This document shows, piece after piece, positions 1-12,718 of a stretch of DNA of 64,000 nt. Under the pieces are notes generated by a model. The model searched no databases. It was not told the DNA's origin and saw nothing but the letters and a program-made list of their open reading frames with translations. This DNA is from Harmothoe impar. Taxonomy: Eukaryota > Annelida > Polychaeta > Phyllodocida > Polynoidae. The translations under genes were made by a program, and so were the position numbers. Positions within the stretch are counted from its first letter, which is position 1; each line of letters begins with the position of its first letter. The DNA lies in assembly GCA_947462335.1 (NCBI GenBank), contig OX381707.1:80748610-80812609 (forward strand), given 5' to 3'.

Positions 1-53
1 ACCAAACAGATTAACAGGACCCTTGCAAGAGTTTTTGCTCCACAATTCCCAGT

Positions 54-1830
54 TTGTGCAGCTTTAACAACTCTTTGAGTGTGGTGTCTCACAGCAAATC
101 AATAAAATCCCTCTCAGTGCCAGGCCCGTCCTCCAGACCTCCCTTCCTCCCATCCCCATTTCCTCCCTCATGGATCCTCTCCACCAGACACCGCTATAGC
201 CGTGCCCCCCTTTGTCCCAGTTCCTTCTTCCCCCTCCTAGTAAATTCTCCCTCTTTACTGATAAGTGTCCTAGCAACATGCACTGTTTTTCTTCCTACTT
301 ACTGCAGCCTTTCAGTATGAACACATTTAGCAGTTCTTAATTAGGGGTCCCTGGCTGTATAGCACTTTTTTCCTTTCTATGACCATTCCACTTACACTGT
401 GAGGTATGGCGTTTGATGAGAAGACTGTTAATGTAGGCCCCACTTTTTGATATTGTACGAAAATAAAACTCCTGAGTTCCTGATTCACACCAGATTATCG
501 GTAACAACATACAATAAAACTTCTGTGAAATAATCAGTTAACAAGGCCCTTAATGCAGGGTACATTAAGGTCCCTTTTGCTTTTGCCATGTCACAAATGA
601 TGATCTACATGGATGGCATGCAGTCTTTACTGCCCCATGGTTCTCCTTTAGCACTCACTGACTAAGTTGCTGTTAATGAATCAGATCTGTAGTAATTAAT
701 GTGGAATGTGGTTGGGTTGAGTCTGGATGAATTGATTAGTGCAGCTAGGCTGTGCTGCTCTGTTAGTAGAGAGGAAAACATCCATTACACAGTGTCTGAG
801 ATGAGAGGCACTCTGCTCATTTAGATGATTTATCCAACTGGCTGGCTCTTAAGAAGTTACCACAGGTGCTCTGAGCTGATCGTAGTGTTAATAAGTTACA
901 CATCATTATATCCATCTCTCCTCTTTGAATTTTGCTGATTAGAATTATGTTCAGCATGTCTGACAGTATCAAGTCAAGTTCAAATTGGAAAGGGTGGTGT
1001 TTTCATTATTAACATTCTTTTCTTTTCTGATTGCCTTTGTTCAGGGGTAATGCATGCACCTGCTTTGTCCTTTCTCACGTCGTTTTTCATTTGTCTTCCA
1101 TATTGCCACACTATAGTTATTAATGAATAAGTTTCTGCCTCACATTGACTTTGCCCTTGGTGGCCCTAATGAAAGCAATACACTGACCCTGCCCACAGGC
1201 TGCCCTCACACATTGTACCCCTATAGGGGAGGGCAGTTGGCTTCTTATATTGGTCATCAGTTAGGCAGCAGCTGTCCGAAGCTTACCTGAGGGCAGTTTG
1301 ATAAGTTTCAGGGAACTACCTGATTGCCAAATCTAAACTCCTGATCGCTAGTCAGAAGCTATAATGACAGTGAAACTACCACTCTTCTGGATTGCATCTC
1401 CAATTTAATATTTAATTATTGAAATTCATTGATGATTTAATCTTCTTCGGTTAATCTGCTTAACATCTGTCCGCATCATCCTTTGAATGAAGGTTTATTC
1501 TGGGAAGCTCCACAGTTTGGGGCTGAAACTAAATTCAATGCATTTGATTTATATAAAACCATGTCAGGCTCCCATCATACCCCTTCAGTCACTCCCCATC
1601 ATTCCACCAGCCCTCCTTCCCTGGATGCTCTCTTGCCCCCAGCCGCCCACCTTATCACCATGATAATAGTGTTTGATCAAACCAGCCTGCGCATTAAAGG
1701 CAACACAATGAGATCCATGTAAAAAGTTCAGAAAGGGAGGGGTATTTACATAATGGAAGTTGAAAAGCATGTGGGATTCGGGTAAAAGCTGAGCCTCGCT
1801 GCAAGCAATCCTACACCACCCTGCAACCAA
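54..1830. repeat. Segmental duplication, copy 1
   Basis: This stretch matches about 6148-8060 over most of its length, with indels. Both start with the same cytosine-rich leader and share the blocks around 230-830 (versus 6360-6990) and 1190-1260 (versus 7750-7800). Short open frames at the left end shift between the copies, so they are not genes. I see no conserved coding frame, RNA gene or promoter in it. It is noncoding repeated DNA of unknown origin. Confidence 0.8.
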
Positions 1831-1870
1831 ACAGCACGCCCTCTGTTACCTACTCACACCACCGGTCTGC
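1665..1870 (+). repeat. P cassette i, first half
   Basis: This is the first of four occurrences of a recurrent module (others near 7865, 11145 and 11765). The core contains ATGAGATCCATGTAAAAAG and, a little later, GTATTTACATAATGGA. It is followed by GGGTAAAAGCTGAGCC and, in this copy, a decayed form of the CCAAT-containing segment. No protein frame is conserved between copies, so the conservation is at DNA or RNA level, or simply reflects recent duplication. Confidence 0.7.
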
Positions 1871-2984
1871 CCTTAGTCTGTCTTGGCCTCCATTGGGTGA
1901 TGGAGTCAGTTAAACCCTCAAGTGTTCATGGCTGCTTTTGGCCACACTATTAGGGCATTACTTGGGATTCCCTGGGATATTACTGGCAGTACAGTCCAAG
2001 GCACCACCCCAGCCCCCTTCTCTTACATTAACCTGTTACATAACCTACACTGGGCCCCTGGACCTCTCCTTTTCTCAATGTCTTGGTCACCACAGACGCT
2101 CAGGGTGCCAGGTTTCACATCCTAGGCTGGGACGCTCTGAGACTGTGGTGTGTTCTACTGAGTAGGCTTGGACGCTCAAAATTAAACCATCAACAAAAGT
2201 ATACACTGCATAAGGTTCAGGAATGGCTCATTACATATGAAGTGGATTTCATATTTAATTGAAATATGAGATGGTCAACAGATTAGGATGACATATAACT
2301 TGTGCAGTAAGCCGTAACCCATCACTATACTGCACCGTCACCACATAGCCGCTCTTTGTGTAAACAGAATGCTCCACCATACAGCTGTCGCCTAACCATT
2401 CTGTAGTCCGATGTTCAATTTCCGCCCATGAATGGCTGGTATTGGAGTTGTATGGCCTCTCGGTGTGGTCTGGAATGTTGGGCAACAAAGGGTACATCCA
2501 GCACATCACAAAGACCTGGGGCATAGTGGATGATATTCATGAATTCAGATTGATACCATATTCCTAAGTGCAGTATATGTCTGGTTGGGCAAATATTATT
2601 TTATTATATCATGTAAATTTATTATTTTAATATTATTGCTATTTTTCCTCCAATATCCCAGGGTGTTCTCCACATATTTTTTAAATCACCTTCCTTTGCC
2701 ACAACAGTACAGAGAAAGCTTTGAATGAGTCCATCATTTACAAAAGATGCAGTAAATGGCCTGGCTACTGACAAATGGGCTCTTCAAAAAGTTCACATGA
2801 AACTAATCATAATTTAAACCTAATGAGAACCGATACTTGCTTCATTGATAACCTTTACAAAACTGCATCCCAGTTACGTACTTTTAATTACTATTTATAT
2901 TTAACATCACAAATATCTAATATTTGTTTCATCCTATAAGCATTGAAAGTAATTCGTTGGTGTCCTGCAATGAAATTCGATTTT
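1871..2984. other. Mostly noncoding stretch with one candidate exon
   Basis: Apart from the candidate minus-strand exon at 2300-2469, I see no recognisable gene, repeat boundary or RNA in this interval. The part from about 2570 is AT-rich. Confidence 0.5.
2300..2469 (-). CDS. Candidate isolated exon, unknown protein
   Basis: The minus strand shows a pyrimidine-rich acceptor ending in CATTCCAG, then 170 bp of open frame with protein-like composition, then a possible GTTATA donor. The translated part includes HSWAEIEHRTTEWLGD and TKSGYVVTVQYSDGLRLTAQ, which suggests a small alpha/beta fold. The exon starts with two bases completing a codon and ends on a codon boundary. I do not recognise the family and no flanking exon can be joined, so it may be chance or part of a gene extending outside the window. 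Confidence 0.3.
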
Positions 2985-3510
2985 GCATCAGTATAGCAAA
3001 TGCCCTCATCTTTGCTTTGTCGGTCAGTCACCTTGGACGCCAAACTCACATCAGCATTTTATACAGAAGGGAAATTTATATCGGGAATCTTTTCAAAATG
3101 AGAAACTCAAGTTTGGAGCATTTCATACTGAATTACATCAGGCACCTGTATTCCCTCATCTCAGTCAATTTGCAATTGCCTCATTAACATGACAACAAAG
3201 TCTGATGATAAAACCAGGGTGGACATTAAGAGGCACAAAATGTAATGCATGTAAAAAGTACATCAGAGGGAGGAGTATTTACATAATAGAGACTGGCAGG
3301 GTGGCCTATCTGGTTGATGAGATCAGGGATGGTATCTTGAGTTCTCCCCTAATTCAAGGTACTCAAGTCTGCAGTAGTTAGCCCTCATGCTCCCCATCTC
3401 CATATATTTTTCAGTGACTTGGATGCTCTCTTTACCTCTTTCCCTTCATGTCCCCATTCTCTGTCTCTAACTTTTTCCCTCTTTATGTCTGTCTTCCTCT
3501 CTGACACTCT
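2985..3510 (+). repeat. P cassette i, second half, split from its first half
   Basis: The block matches 8095-8497, 11340-11625 and 12000-12500. It includes the TCAGTCACCTTGGA segment, a repeat of the ATCCATGTAAAAAG-type core, GTATTTACATAAT, then GATGGTATCTT and a cytosine/thymine-rich tail. The two halves of cassette i are separated by about 1.1 kb of unrelated DNA, unlike the other copies. The CACTA-type element at 3511 is inserted into its pyrimidine-rich tail. Confidence 0.7.
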
Positions 3511-3779
3511 CACTGCATAACAAATCGTCTTTTGGCCCCTTTTATCAGTGCTTAAACCTGCAGACAAGGTACTTAAAGTAGGACCCGTATCTTGTCAGCA
3601 GCTCCCAGCAGCTTTAACCTACTTTAAGCACATACCTGCTTTCCTGCTTCTTTAATCTTCACCTAAAGTAGGACCCGCACCTTGTCACTAGCTTTAACCC
3701 TCTTTAAGCAGAAGCTGCTCACATGGTGACAGGTCTGTCTAGGAGAGGCCTTGACTGAGCCAATATGACACCAGCCTGG

Positions 3780-4152
3780 GAGTGCAGGTAGTTATGGGAG
3801 AGGTGTGGTGGAGTTTCTGACACTATAGAGCCGCCAGGAGGGAGCATGTGACGCCTTCCCCGCGCCCTGGGAGTGCAGGTAGCTGGGGGAGAGGTGTGGC
3901 GGAGTTTCTGACACTATAGAGCCGCCAGGAGGGAGCATGTGACGCCTTCTCCGCGCCCTGGGAGTGCAGGTAGCTGGGGGAGAGGTGTGGTGGAGTTTCT
4001 GACACTATAGAGCCGCCAGGAGGGAGCATGTGACGCCTTCTCCGCGCCCTGGGAGTGCAGGTAGCTGGGGGAGAGGTGTGGTGGAGTTTCTGACACTATA
4101 GAGCCGCCAAGAGGGAGCATGTGACGCCTTCTCCACGCCCTGGGAGTGCAGG
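3780..4152. repeat. 91-bp minisatellite inside CACTA element A
   Basis: GAGTGCAGGTA recurs at 3780, 3871, 3962, 4053 and 4144, exactly 91 bp apart. Each unit contains GACACTATAGAGCCGCC and GCATGTGACGCC. Short reverse-strand open frames simply read the unit repeatedly. The same 91-bp unit occurs in CACTA element B, where it was the landing site of the large palindromic element. Confidence 0.9.
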
Positions 4153-4404
4153 TAAATGCGGGGGAGGTGTGGCTGTGTCTGTACCCTTTACTTTGCTATA
4201 TTATATGTATTAATTACCCTGAAGCTACAATACACATCTGGACCTGTAAAGTCAGATTTACTTGGAGCACAGCGAGGTTTACAATCAGGCATCTTGGGAG
4301 TCCCGGGGGCTTTCCAAAGAGTCCTCCTGGGACTCCCTAGCCCCTCTAGAAGCGCCACAGTCCACTCCCAATGACAGCCAACACAACACTGATCCGCTTG
4401 AGTG

Positions 4405-4500
4405 CACATGAGAGGTCACATGACCCCCTTAGCCAATCAGAGGGAGGTCTCGTGGCGGTCACGTGACCCTGACAGCACCCCTTTATAATGGGGGGTGCTG
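4405..4500 (+). promoter_or_regulatory. Promoter-like segment of CACTA element A
   Basis: Within about 90 bp there is an AGGTCACATGACC near-palindrome, AGCCAATCAGAGG (a CCAAT box), GGTCACGTGACC (a perfect E-box palindrome) and CTTTATAATGG (TATA-like). The same order is kept in element B at 42450-42530, which argues for function rather than chance. Its transcript would run into the 15-bp minisatellite. No transcription is demonstrated. Confidence 0.5.
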
Positions 4501-4609
4501 CTGAGGGGGTCCTCACTTCACTACTGCCTGAGCTACTGGACATACCTCATGCAACAACCTACCTGCTACCTGCCGATGCTATGCCAGACTGCCCACCCAG
4601 CTGCCCAGC

Positions 4610-4830
4610 TGACTGCCCAGCCTCCAGAACCAGCCCCAGCCTCTAGAACCCAGCCCCAGCCTCCAGAACCCGGCCCCAGCCTCCAGAACCCGGCCCCAGC
4701 CTCTAGAACCCGGTCCCAGCCTCTAGAAACCAGTCCCTGTCTCCAGAACCCGACCCCGACCTCCAGAACCCAGCCCCGACCTCCAGAACCCAGCCCCAAC
4801 CTCCAGAACCTAGCCCCGACCTCCAGAATA
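4610..4830. repeat. 15-bp minisatellite in CACTA element A
   Basis: A CCAGCCTCCAGAACC-type unit of 15 bp is repeated about fourteen times with point variation. Because 15 is divisible by three, all frames stay open and give proline-rich peptides in one direction and glycine/tryptophan-rich peptides in the other. Element B keeps only a short, diverged version (42640-42680), so these peptides are not conserved. Confidence 0.85.
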
Positions 4831-4884
4831 ATTCACTTATCAATGATTTATAACCAGACACTGAATGCATAACAGCTCCATTTT

Positions 4885-5455
4885 CCCCCACGGAGAAGCA
4901 GCTTTAAGCAAATCTATAGGCCATATAAAATCAGATATGAGCAACTTTAAGCAAACTACAACTCCTTCTTTAATCAGCTATAAGCAACTTTAGGCAGACC
5001 CCAAGGCCTTCTTTAATCAGCTATAAGCAACTTTAAGCAGACCCCGAGTCCTTCTTTAATCAGCCATAAACTACTTTAAGCCCTTCTTTAATCGGCTATA
5101 AGCTACTTTAAGTCCTTCTTTAATCAGCTATAAGCTACTTTAAGCAGACCCCGAGTCCTTCTTTAATCAGCTATACGCTACTTTAAGCAGACCCCGAGTC
5201 CTTCTTTAATCAGCTATAAGCAACTTTCAGCAAAACCTAAGTCCCCCTTTTATCAACTTTAAGCATGCTTTAATTCAGACTTTAAAAAGCTTTTGGTACC
5301 TCGGAAAGAAGGCCATTAAGCATCATTAAAGGTTGATTAAAGTCGGACTTCTGGTTCTTTAATTTTTGCTGACAAGTTTGCTTAAAGAGGATTAAAGTTG
5401 ATTATTGTCCGATTTTAGTCAACTTTAAGCAAATCGTAAAGCTATGTAAAGCAGA
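4885..5455. repeat. Subterminal TTTAAGC array, right end of CACTA element A
   Basis: Motifs of the type CTTTAATCAGCTATAAGC and AACTTTAAGCAGACC recur with a period near 35-45 bp up to the right terminus. Related GCTTAAAGT motifs occur in inverted sense at the left end (3550-3720). In CACTA transposons such subterminal arrays are transposase-binding regions, which is the inferred role here. Confidence 0.75.
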
Positions 5456-5469
5456 TGTATTATGCAGTG

Positions 5470-6147
5470 TCTCTGGCTTGGCCTAGTTACTGAGCCCCTT
5501 CTTATGAAAACCATGTCAACCTAGATATAGTAGTGCTGCCAAATAAGGGTCTGTAACATGTGGCCATTAGCACAGATTGTGCATGTCAGAGTAAATCAGT
5601 CTAACTTGTGGCTTTCATGGTGCTTGGCATGACAGATAATATTACACATAAGAGATACTTTATCCACATGCTGATACCAGTACCTGAGGAAATGACTCAT
5701 TACAAAACAACGACTGATCATATTGACAACATGCAACTCTACAACCAGACAACAAACATCTCCATCCCTGCATGAATCCTATTCATAGAATGGCTTCTTT
5801 TTGTATCCAGCCTGAATATAGCCTGCCTCCACTTTCTCTGTCTGTGGATCTTCCCATGCCCCGCCTGGCTAGTTTAGGGTTGTTACTGCCACATGTTACA
5901 GTACCTTCTACATTGTCTGCTAACATGGGGCTAAAACTGTGAATATAGCAGATGGCAGGTTCTTACTGACCATTTTGTAGATAAGTTTGTGTGCAGAAAG
6001 GTGGTAGAATGCAACTATAATTAAAATATGCTGTTTATATTTTGTACACGTGTGTCTCTAAGAACAAAATAGCACTGAGGAGTAACTTCCTAGGACAGAA
6101 TTGATCTGTCATGATGACAAAGGCCATTATGAAATAAAGTGCTGTGC
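5470..6147. other. Noncoding interval, nothing recognised
   Basis: No open frame of note, no repeat shared with the rest of the window and no RNA-gene signature were seen between the CACTA element and the second segmental-duplication copy. Confidence 0.5.
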
Positions 6148-7864
6148 AACACCCAGTTTGTGCAGCGTCAGCAACTCTCTGAGTCTCATAGACAGCTGCT
6201 TTACTCACACCAAATCCATAAAAACCCTCTCAGCCCCAGGCCCTGCCTCCAGACTTCCCTCCCTCCATCCCTCCCATCCCCAGTGCACTTCCTCCCTCAT
6301 GGATCCCCTCCACCAAACACCACTATAGCCGTGGCTCCCTTTGTCCCAGTTCCTTCTTCCCCCTCCTAGTAAATTCTCCCTCTTTACTGATGAGTGTCCT
6401 AGCAATATGCACTGTTTTTCTTCCTACTTACTGCAGCCTTTCAGTATGAACACATTTAGCAGTTCTTAATTAGGGTTCCCTGGCGGTATAGCACTTTTTT
6501 CTTTCTATCACCATTTCACTTACACTGTGAGGTATGGCGTTTGATGAAAAGACTGTTAATGTAGGCCCCACTTTTTGATATTGTACAGAAATAAAACTCC
6601 TGAGTTCCTGATTCACACCAGATTACCGGTAACAACATACAATAAAACTTCTGTGAAATAATCAGTTAACAAGGCCCTTAATGCAGGGTACATTAAGGTC
6701 CCTTTTGCTTTTGCCATGTCACAAATGATGATCTACATGGGTGGCATGCAGTCTTTACTGCCCCATGGTTCTCCTTTAGCACTCACTGACTGAAGCAGAT
6801 AAGGAGCTACACACATTCATAATATGATTTATAGCAGCAAGTTGCTGTTAATGAATTAGATCTGTACCAATTAATGTGGGAGGCGGCTGGGTTGAGTCTG
6901 GATGAATTGATTAGTGCAGCCTGACTGTGCTGCTCTGTTAGCAGAGAGGAAAACATCCATTACACAGTATCTGAGATGAGAGGCACTCTGCTCATTCAGA
7001 TGATTTATCCTACAGCCTGGCCCTCAAGAAGTTGCCACAAGTCCTCCGGGCTGATCATATCGGTAATAAGTTACACTTGATTACACCTCTCCAAAGGCTT
7101 TGGGGTCTGACACTGTTCAAGTCAAGTTCAGATTGGAATGTGTTGTGACTTGATACTGATAAAGAACTCAACTTCATAGAATTAAATTAATTGAATATAT
7201 TCCTAAAGAGAAATGATCTGTATCATTCTTTTGATGTGAGTATTTGACAGATTTTTTGGTTCCCTCAGTCCTGTTGATTAGGGCTAATTAGTAGGCATAT
7301 AACCACACTCTTATAACTACACGTCTGTGGTTACACAATGCAATATTACTCATTGTTGTGTACACAGCTGTTATTTTTAGGACCAGTTACTGTATCTGTA
7401 ACATTAACTCAATATCTATTCACCTGATTAAATTACTGGTTTGCTGCATGAGCTTATTGTGTTACTTTACTATAGACTGACAGACGGGATCTGCTTTATG
7501 TAATAGGAGACAATGCTGCACCTGTGCTATGGTTTGATAATATGCTAGCCTGTTTATGGATATAAGTTCGAATCCAAAGCAGAGAGCTTAGATGCAGGGA
7601 CACATTATACGCTATTCAGTGTATTAGATTACTTTGGCCCGCTCAAGTTTTTTTCACCTTATATCTTCTGTATTTTCACATTATAGTAATTGTTTATTGA
7701 GTTGCTGCATTAACTCTGCCCTTGGTGGCCCTGATAAAGGCCCTGATAAAGACTGACCCCTGTCCACACACCACTCTTACTGTGGTCATCAATTATGCAG
7801 CAATCCTCAACCCAAGGATGCAGCCCTGATGAGTAACTCATGACGATGAAACACTTCTGAAGGG

Positions 7865-8758
<894 letters not shown>

Positions 8759-8769
8759 CCTGATTGCTT

Positions 8770-11140
8770 GTTTCTCTTCAAATGTGAAGGTGTGTGAACC
8801 CCTTACTCTCATCATGATATATTAGTGGGTGTAATTGAAACTATTCCCACCAGACTTGACTCAGATGCCCTTGCAGTCGGCTATCAATCCTGGTGCAGTG
8901 GGTCTAAGGGCAGGTAACAGTTGTATCCTGTAGGTGTCAGCATCCACATTGTTGAACCACCACTCCCCCAGCCCCTTCCCCCTCATCTCCTCCACACACA
9001 CCCACACACACATCTGGTGTAGTGGGTCTTAGGGCAGGTAATGGATGTAACCTGTAGGTGTCAGCATCCCCCATCCCCCTCACCACGCCCCCCCCTTACA
9101 CACACACATAGCTCAACCCCTCTGCAAACCTCCCTCCTGGACCCCTCTGGGAACCTAGAGAGTCTTTTTTGAGTCCTAGTTTTGATTCTTGATTCTAATG
9201 CCATTGACCTTGCTGCATTGGCAGTAGAGGAAGCTACCATGAAGAAATGTTGTCATTTATTTCCAGGAGTCATGAAAGTTTGTTTTTTTCAAGCAGGATT
9301 ACTTACAGGAAGAGCTCAATATTTAGTCACAGAGGTCTTTTATATTTAGATAACATTCAAGCCAGTACGATATTATTTCTTATAGTGTTAAAGTCAGGCA
9401 CACATGCACACTACTCATCCCCTGTGCAAACCTCCCTCCAGGACCCTCTGGGACCCCAGACAGGCTTTTTGAGTCTTAGCATTGATTCCTGGTCTTAATG
9501 TCACCAACACCCCGTGGCACCCACAGTGAAGGAATCTGCCGTGGGGAAAGGTCAGGGAGATTCTGTTGGAGGTTTACAGACATGGCAGTATCTATTTTCA
9601 CAAAGGGTTTTTTTCAGGAAGAACTCTACATTTGAGTAGGGTTAATGCCAAAAAGGTCTATTTGTGTCAGGAAGCCATATGTTAGGGAGGTATCTTAACT
9701 TAAATAGCATTAACTTCTGGAAGGTGTACTTGAATATAGAATTTTAATCCCAGAAGGTCTCCTTATTTATACAGGGTTATTTTCAAGGAGGTCTGGCTAA
9801 TGCAAGAGAGGTCTACTTTTTAACATCACACTCATGTCAGGAAAGTCTTATTTCCTAGAGCGTTAAAATCAGGCAGTGCTCTTTACAGGGTTACGTGGCA
9901 GAGGTCCCTTTATTTTTTATGGAATACTGCAGTGCCATTGACTTAACCAAAGAGCGCTGTATTTCACACACCCGTGAAATAACCCATGTCCGTATTTCAC
10001 GGCCTTGTGACGTCATCAAAATGCCGGTTTGTTTACATTTGAACGATGTAGAAAAAGACTTGTTTAAGCCCTTCACCCCCCATAAGGCCCTAATAATTTA
10101 ATTTGAATCGAAAAAGGTAAAAAATAAACACAAAGGAACACTCGTTTTAGTCTGTTGACTGGGTTATTTCACTTGTTGACTGTCAGGCCGCATTTCACTC
10201 GGCCTACAGCCTCGTGAAATACGGCCTGACAGTCAACTCGTGAAATAGCCCAGCCAACAGACTAAAACTTGTGAACCTTTGTCTATTTATTTCCATAGCT
10301 ATAATGTCAAGAAGGTCTCTGGACTGAGAAGGTTAACATCGGGAAGCAGATTTTATATGATGCAGGTCTCCCACTGGCTTCCCTGATCAGCTTGAGGCGG
10401 CTGCTATAAAAGTGGCTGATTCTGATAGCTGTGGGTGGACACAAGCAGTGCCTGTGGGTAAGGGTGTCGAGGTCGGGGTAAAGCAATAACAAGACGGTCT
10501 CCGCTATAGCGGAATTTGTGTGGTCTCCCTAATCAGCTTGAGGTGCCTGGTATAGGGATAGTTGATTTTGATTGTTGTCACTAAACTCAATCACATCCAG
10601 TAGGGTGTGTGGGGTCAGTGTGTGGGTGTTGGGGCATGTGTATGTACACACCTAATGACATAGATATCTACCAGTCTGCATGTAGCAGGGGGGAGGGGCT
10701 GGTGAATAAATATGCTCACTCAGAATACCACTAGGAGGTACTTCTATGCTGCCCCCATGCACACCCCACACCCCACACCTCCTAGCTTTGTGCCACTGTG
10801 GGGCACCATTCTGCTATTGCATAAACACTCAGCAGTAAGACGGTGGTGCAGCAGTGTTGTGGTGTACATTTCCACCTTACATATATCATATAGCTTTGGT
10901 ACAGTCTTCAATTAACAGGCCTTTTCTCTCAGCCTAAGTAAATGCTAAGACTGCTCTGGCATTTATATCTATGCTCTCTATAGCTGCAGTAGAGAATATG
11001 CATGAGTTCTTTAGAGGTTTCGAGTAGACATGTAGTCGCCATAAGCTAATTGGGTAATATTGATGTCTTGGAATAACATAAATCAAAAAGATTATGTCAT
11101 TTGATGACATTGCACAACCACCATACAGGCCTCTCCCTCC
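8770..11140. repeat. Macro-repeat unit C1
   Basis: This is the first of four degenerate copies of a roughly 2-kb noncoding unit (others at 13120, 16430 and 19600). Landmarks are AATGTGAAGGTGTGTGAACC at the start, GGGCAGGTAA with a recurring TGTAGGTGTCAGCAT, GGCTTTTTGAGTC, TTGATTCCTGGTCTTAATG, AACATCACACTCATGTCAGG, and near the end GATGACATTGC with ACAGGCC. Short frames ending LSLSIDSWS recur but have different upstream parts. C1 carries a private insertion at 9916-10285. Confidence 0.8.
9916..10285. mobile_element. Private insertion in macro-repeat C1 with CGTGAAATA palindromes
   Basis: Sister units read straight through here (CCCTTTATTTCGATAGC at 14165), whereas C1 has 370 extra bases flanked by TTTATTT on both sides. 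The insert contains several CGTGAAATA/TATTTCACG motifs and a nested inverted repeat at about 10152-10262, where CTGACTGTCAGGCC-type and GTCTGTTGACTGGG-type segments return in reverse complement. The flanking repeat is T-rich, so the 7-bp target duplication is only suggestive. The family is not recognised. Confidence 0.6.
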
Positions 11141-11144
11141 CCTG

Positions 11145-11625
11145 TGTACTGTGTGTTAAAAGCGACACAATGAGATCCATGTAAAAAGGGCCTCAAAGAG
11201 AGGAGTATTCACATAATTGAAGCTGAAGAGTGTGTCCGATTTGGGAAAAAGCTGAGCCAAGCCACATGCAATCACACCCCACCGTCTTTAACCTCAGTAC
11301 TCTCTGTTACGTACTCACACCACTCGCCTGCCTCATGAGTCAGTCACATTGTACGCCAAACTCAAGTTTTGAGCATTTAATACTGAATTACATCAGATAC
11401 CCACCTCACCTAATCTCGGTCGAATCTGTAATTGCCTCATCAACAAGACAACAATGTCTGACGATTAAACCAGCCTCCACGTAAAGGGGCCCAAAATGAG
11501 ATCCATGTAAAAAGTACATCAAAGGTAGGAGTATTTGCATAATGGAGACTGGCGAGGATGGAGGGTCTGCTTGATGAGATAAAGGATGGTATTACTGGCC
11601 AAGATTATTTCGCAATATAGGCTGT
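11145..11625 (+). repeat. P cassette iii (internally deleted)
   Basis: The core ACACAATGAGATCCATGTAA and GGAAAAAGCTGAGCC are present and the second half follows. The part that carries the imperfect CCAAT segment and the cassette middle (as at 12000-12090) is shortened. The cassette is joined directly to the end of macro-repeat C1. Confidence 0.7.
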
Positions 11626-11764
11626 GTGCAGAAAAGTGGTAACAGATTAGAGCTGACACTGAGTCTAAGGCATTTAATTATTTTTCAACCATGTCAGATC
11701 CAGATCAACTCCCAACCATTCTACCAGTCCTCCTTTCCTTGATACTCTTACCCCGCTTGCTGCT

Positions 11765-12500
11765 CATCTAATTAACATGATAATAGTGTTTGCTGACCAC
11801 CCAGCCTGCACATTAAAAGTGACACAATGAGATCCATGTAAAAAGTTCAGAGCCCCTCGAAGAGTATTTACATAATGGAAGCTGAAAAGTCTGTCCGGTT
11901 TGGGTAAAAGATGTGCCCCGCAGCTTGCAATCACACACCACCCTGTTCAACCAATCAGCACTCTCTGTTACCTACTCACACCACCTGTCTGCCTCATCGG
12001 TCAGTCACCTTGGACACCACACTCCCATCAGCAATTTATAAGGAAGGAACATTTATTCTGGGAACCTATCCAAAGCAAGACTGACACTTAAACTCAAGAT
12101 TGGAGCATTTAATACTGAATTACATCAGATACCTCCCTCCTCTCATCTCTGTCCAATCTGTAATTGCCTCATCAACAAGACAACAATGTCTGACGATTAA
12201 ACCAGCCTCCACGTAAAGGGGCCCAAAGTGGGATCCATGTAAAAAGTACATCAAATGCAGGGGTATTTACAGAATAGAGACTGGCCGGGACCATGGGTCT
12301 GGTTGATGAGATCAGGGATGGTATCTTCCGCTCTCCCCTACTTCAAAGTACTCATGTGTGTGCAATTGATAGGCCTCCTGCTTCCCTCTTCATTCATTTT
12401 TCAGTGACAGGGATGCCCTCTTTGCCTCTTTCTCTTCATGCCCCCTCTCTCTGTCTCTCATTCTCTCCTTCTGACTGCATACATGTCTTCCTGTCTGATT
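11765..12500 (+). repeat. P cassette iv (full length)
   Basis: This is the best full-length copy: ACACAATGAGATCCATGTAA core, GGGTAAAAGATG, CAACCAATCAGCACTCTCTG, TCAGTCACCTTGGACACC, second core GATCCATGTAAAAAGTACAT, GGTATTTACAGAAT, GATGGTATCTTCC, and a pyrimidine-rich tail around 12420-12500. No protein frame is shared with the other cassettes. Confidence 0.75.
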
Positions 12501-12718
12501 CTCTCCCTATTGGCATTATCATGCAGGGTCTGTATGATGCTTGAATGATGTTTGAATGCATCACTGGACATTGACTGACCATGGCCGCATAGATATATAT
12601 CATGAATATAAACACTATAGTCTTCAATGGGTTAAAAGCTCTTTTGTTTGTCACTGAGATGTTCATTCAGACACTATGAGATAGGAGACCCACAGGATAA
12701 CAGACTAATCAACACCGG

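Larger units (their letters stand above)
3511..5469. mobile_element. Non-autonomous CACTA (EnSpm/CMC-like) transposon A
   Basis: The element starts CACTGCATAA and ends TTATGCAGTG, and it is flanked on both sides by the trinucleotide TCT. CACTA/CACTG ends with a 3-bp target duplication and arrays of short subterminal repeats are hallmarks of the EnSpm/CACTA group. Inside are a left subterminal region with GCTTAAAGTAGGACC-type repeats, a 91-bp minisatellite, a CCAAT/E-box/TATA promoter-like segment, a 15-bp minisatellite and a long right subterminal array of TTTAAGC motifs. No transposase is present, so it would depend on a transposase from elsewhere. The element at 31244-43364 has the same order of parts. 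Confidence 0.8.

Noticed and set aside
4495..4872. Proline-rich repeat protein of CACTA element A
   Set aside because: A 15-bp repeat keeps every frame open, and the sister element lacks the array. Kept as a minisatellite only.
7560..7580. tRNA-like GTTCGAATCC T-loop
   Set aside because: No matching acceptor stem, D-arm box or anticodon arm could be drawn around it.
9247..9498. Small proteins ending FLSLSIDSWS in the macro-repeats
   Set aside because: The C-terminal words recur at about 9490, 13730 and 20140 because the DNA is repeated, while upstream parts and starts are different in each copy.
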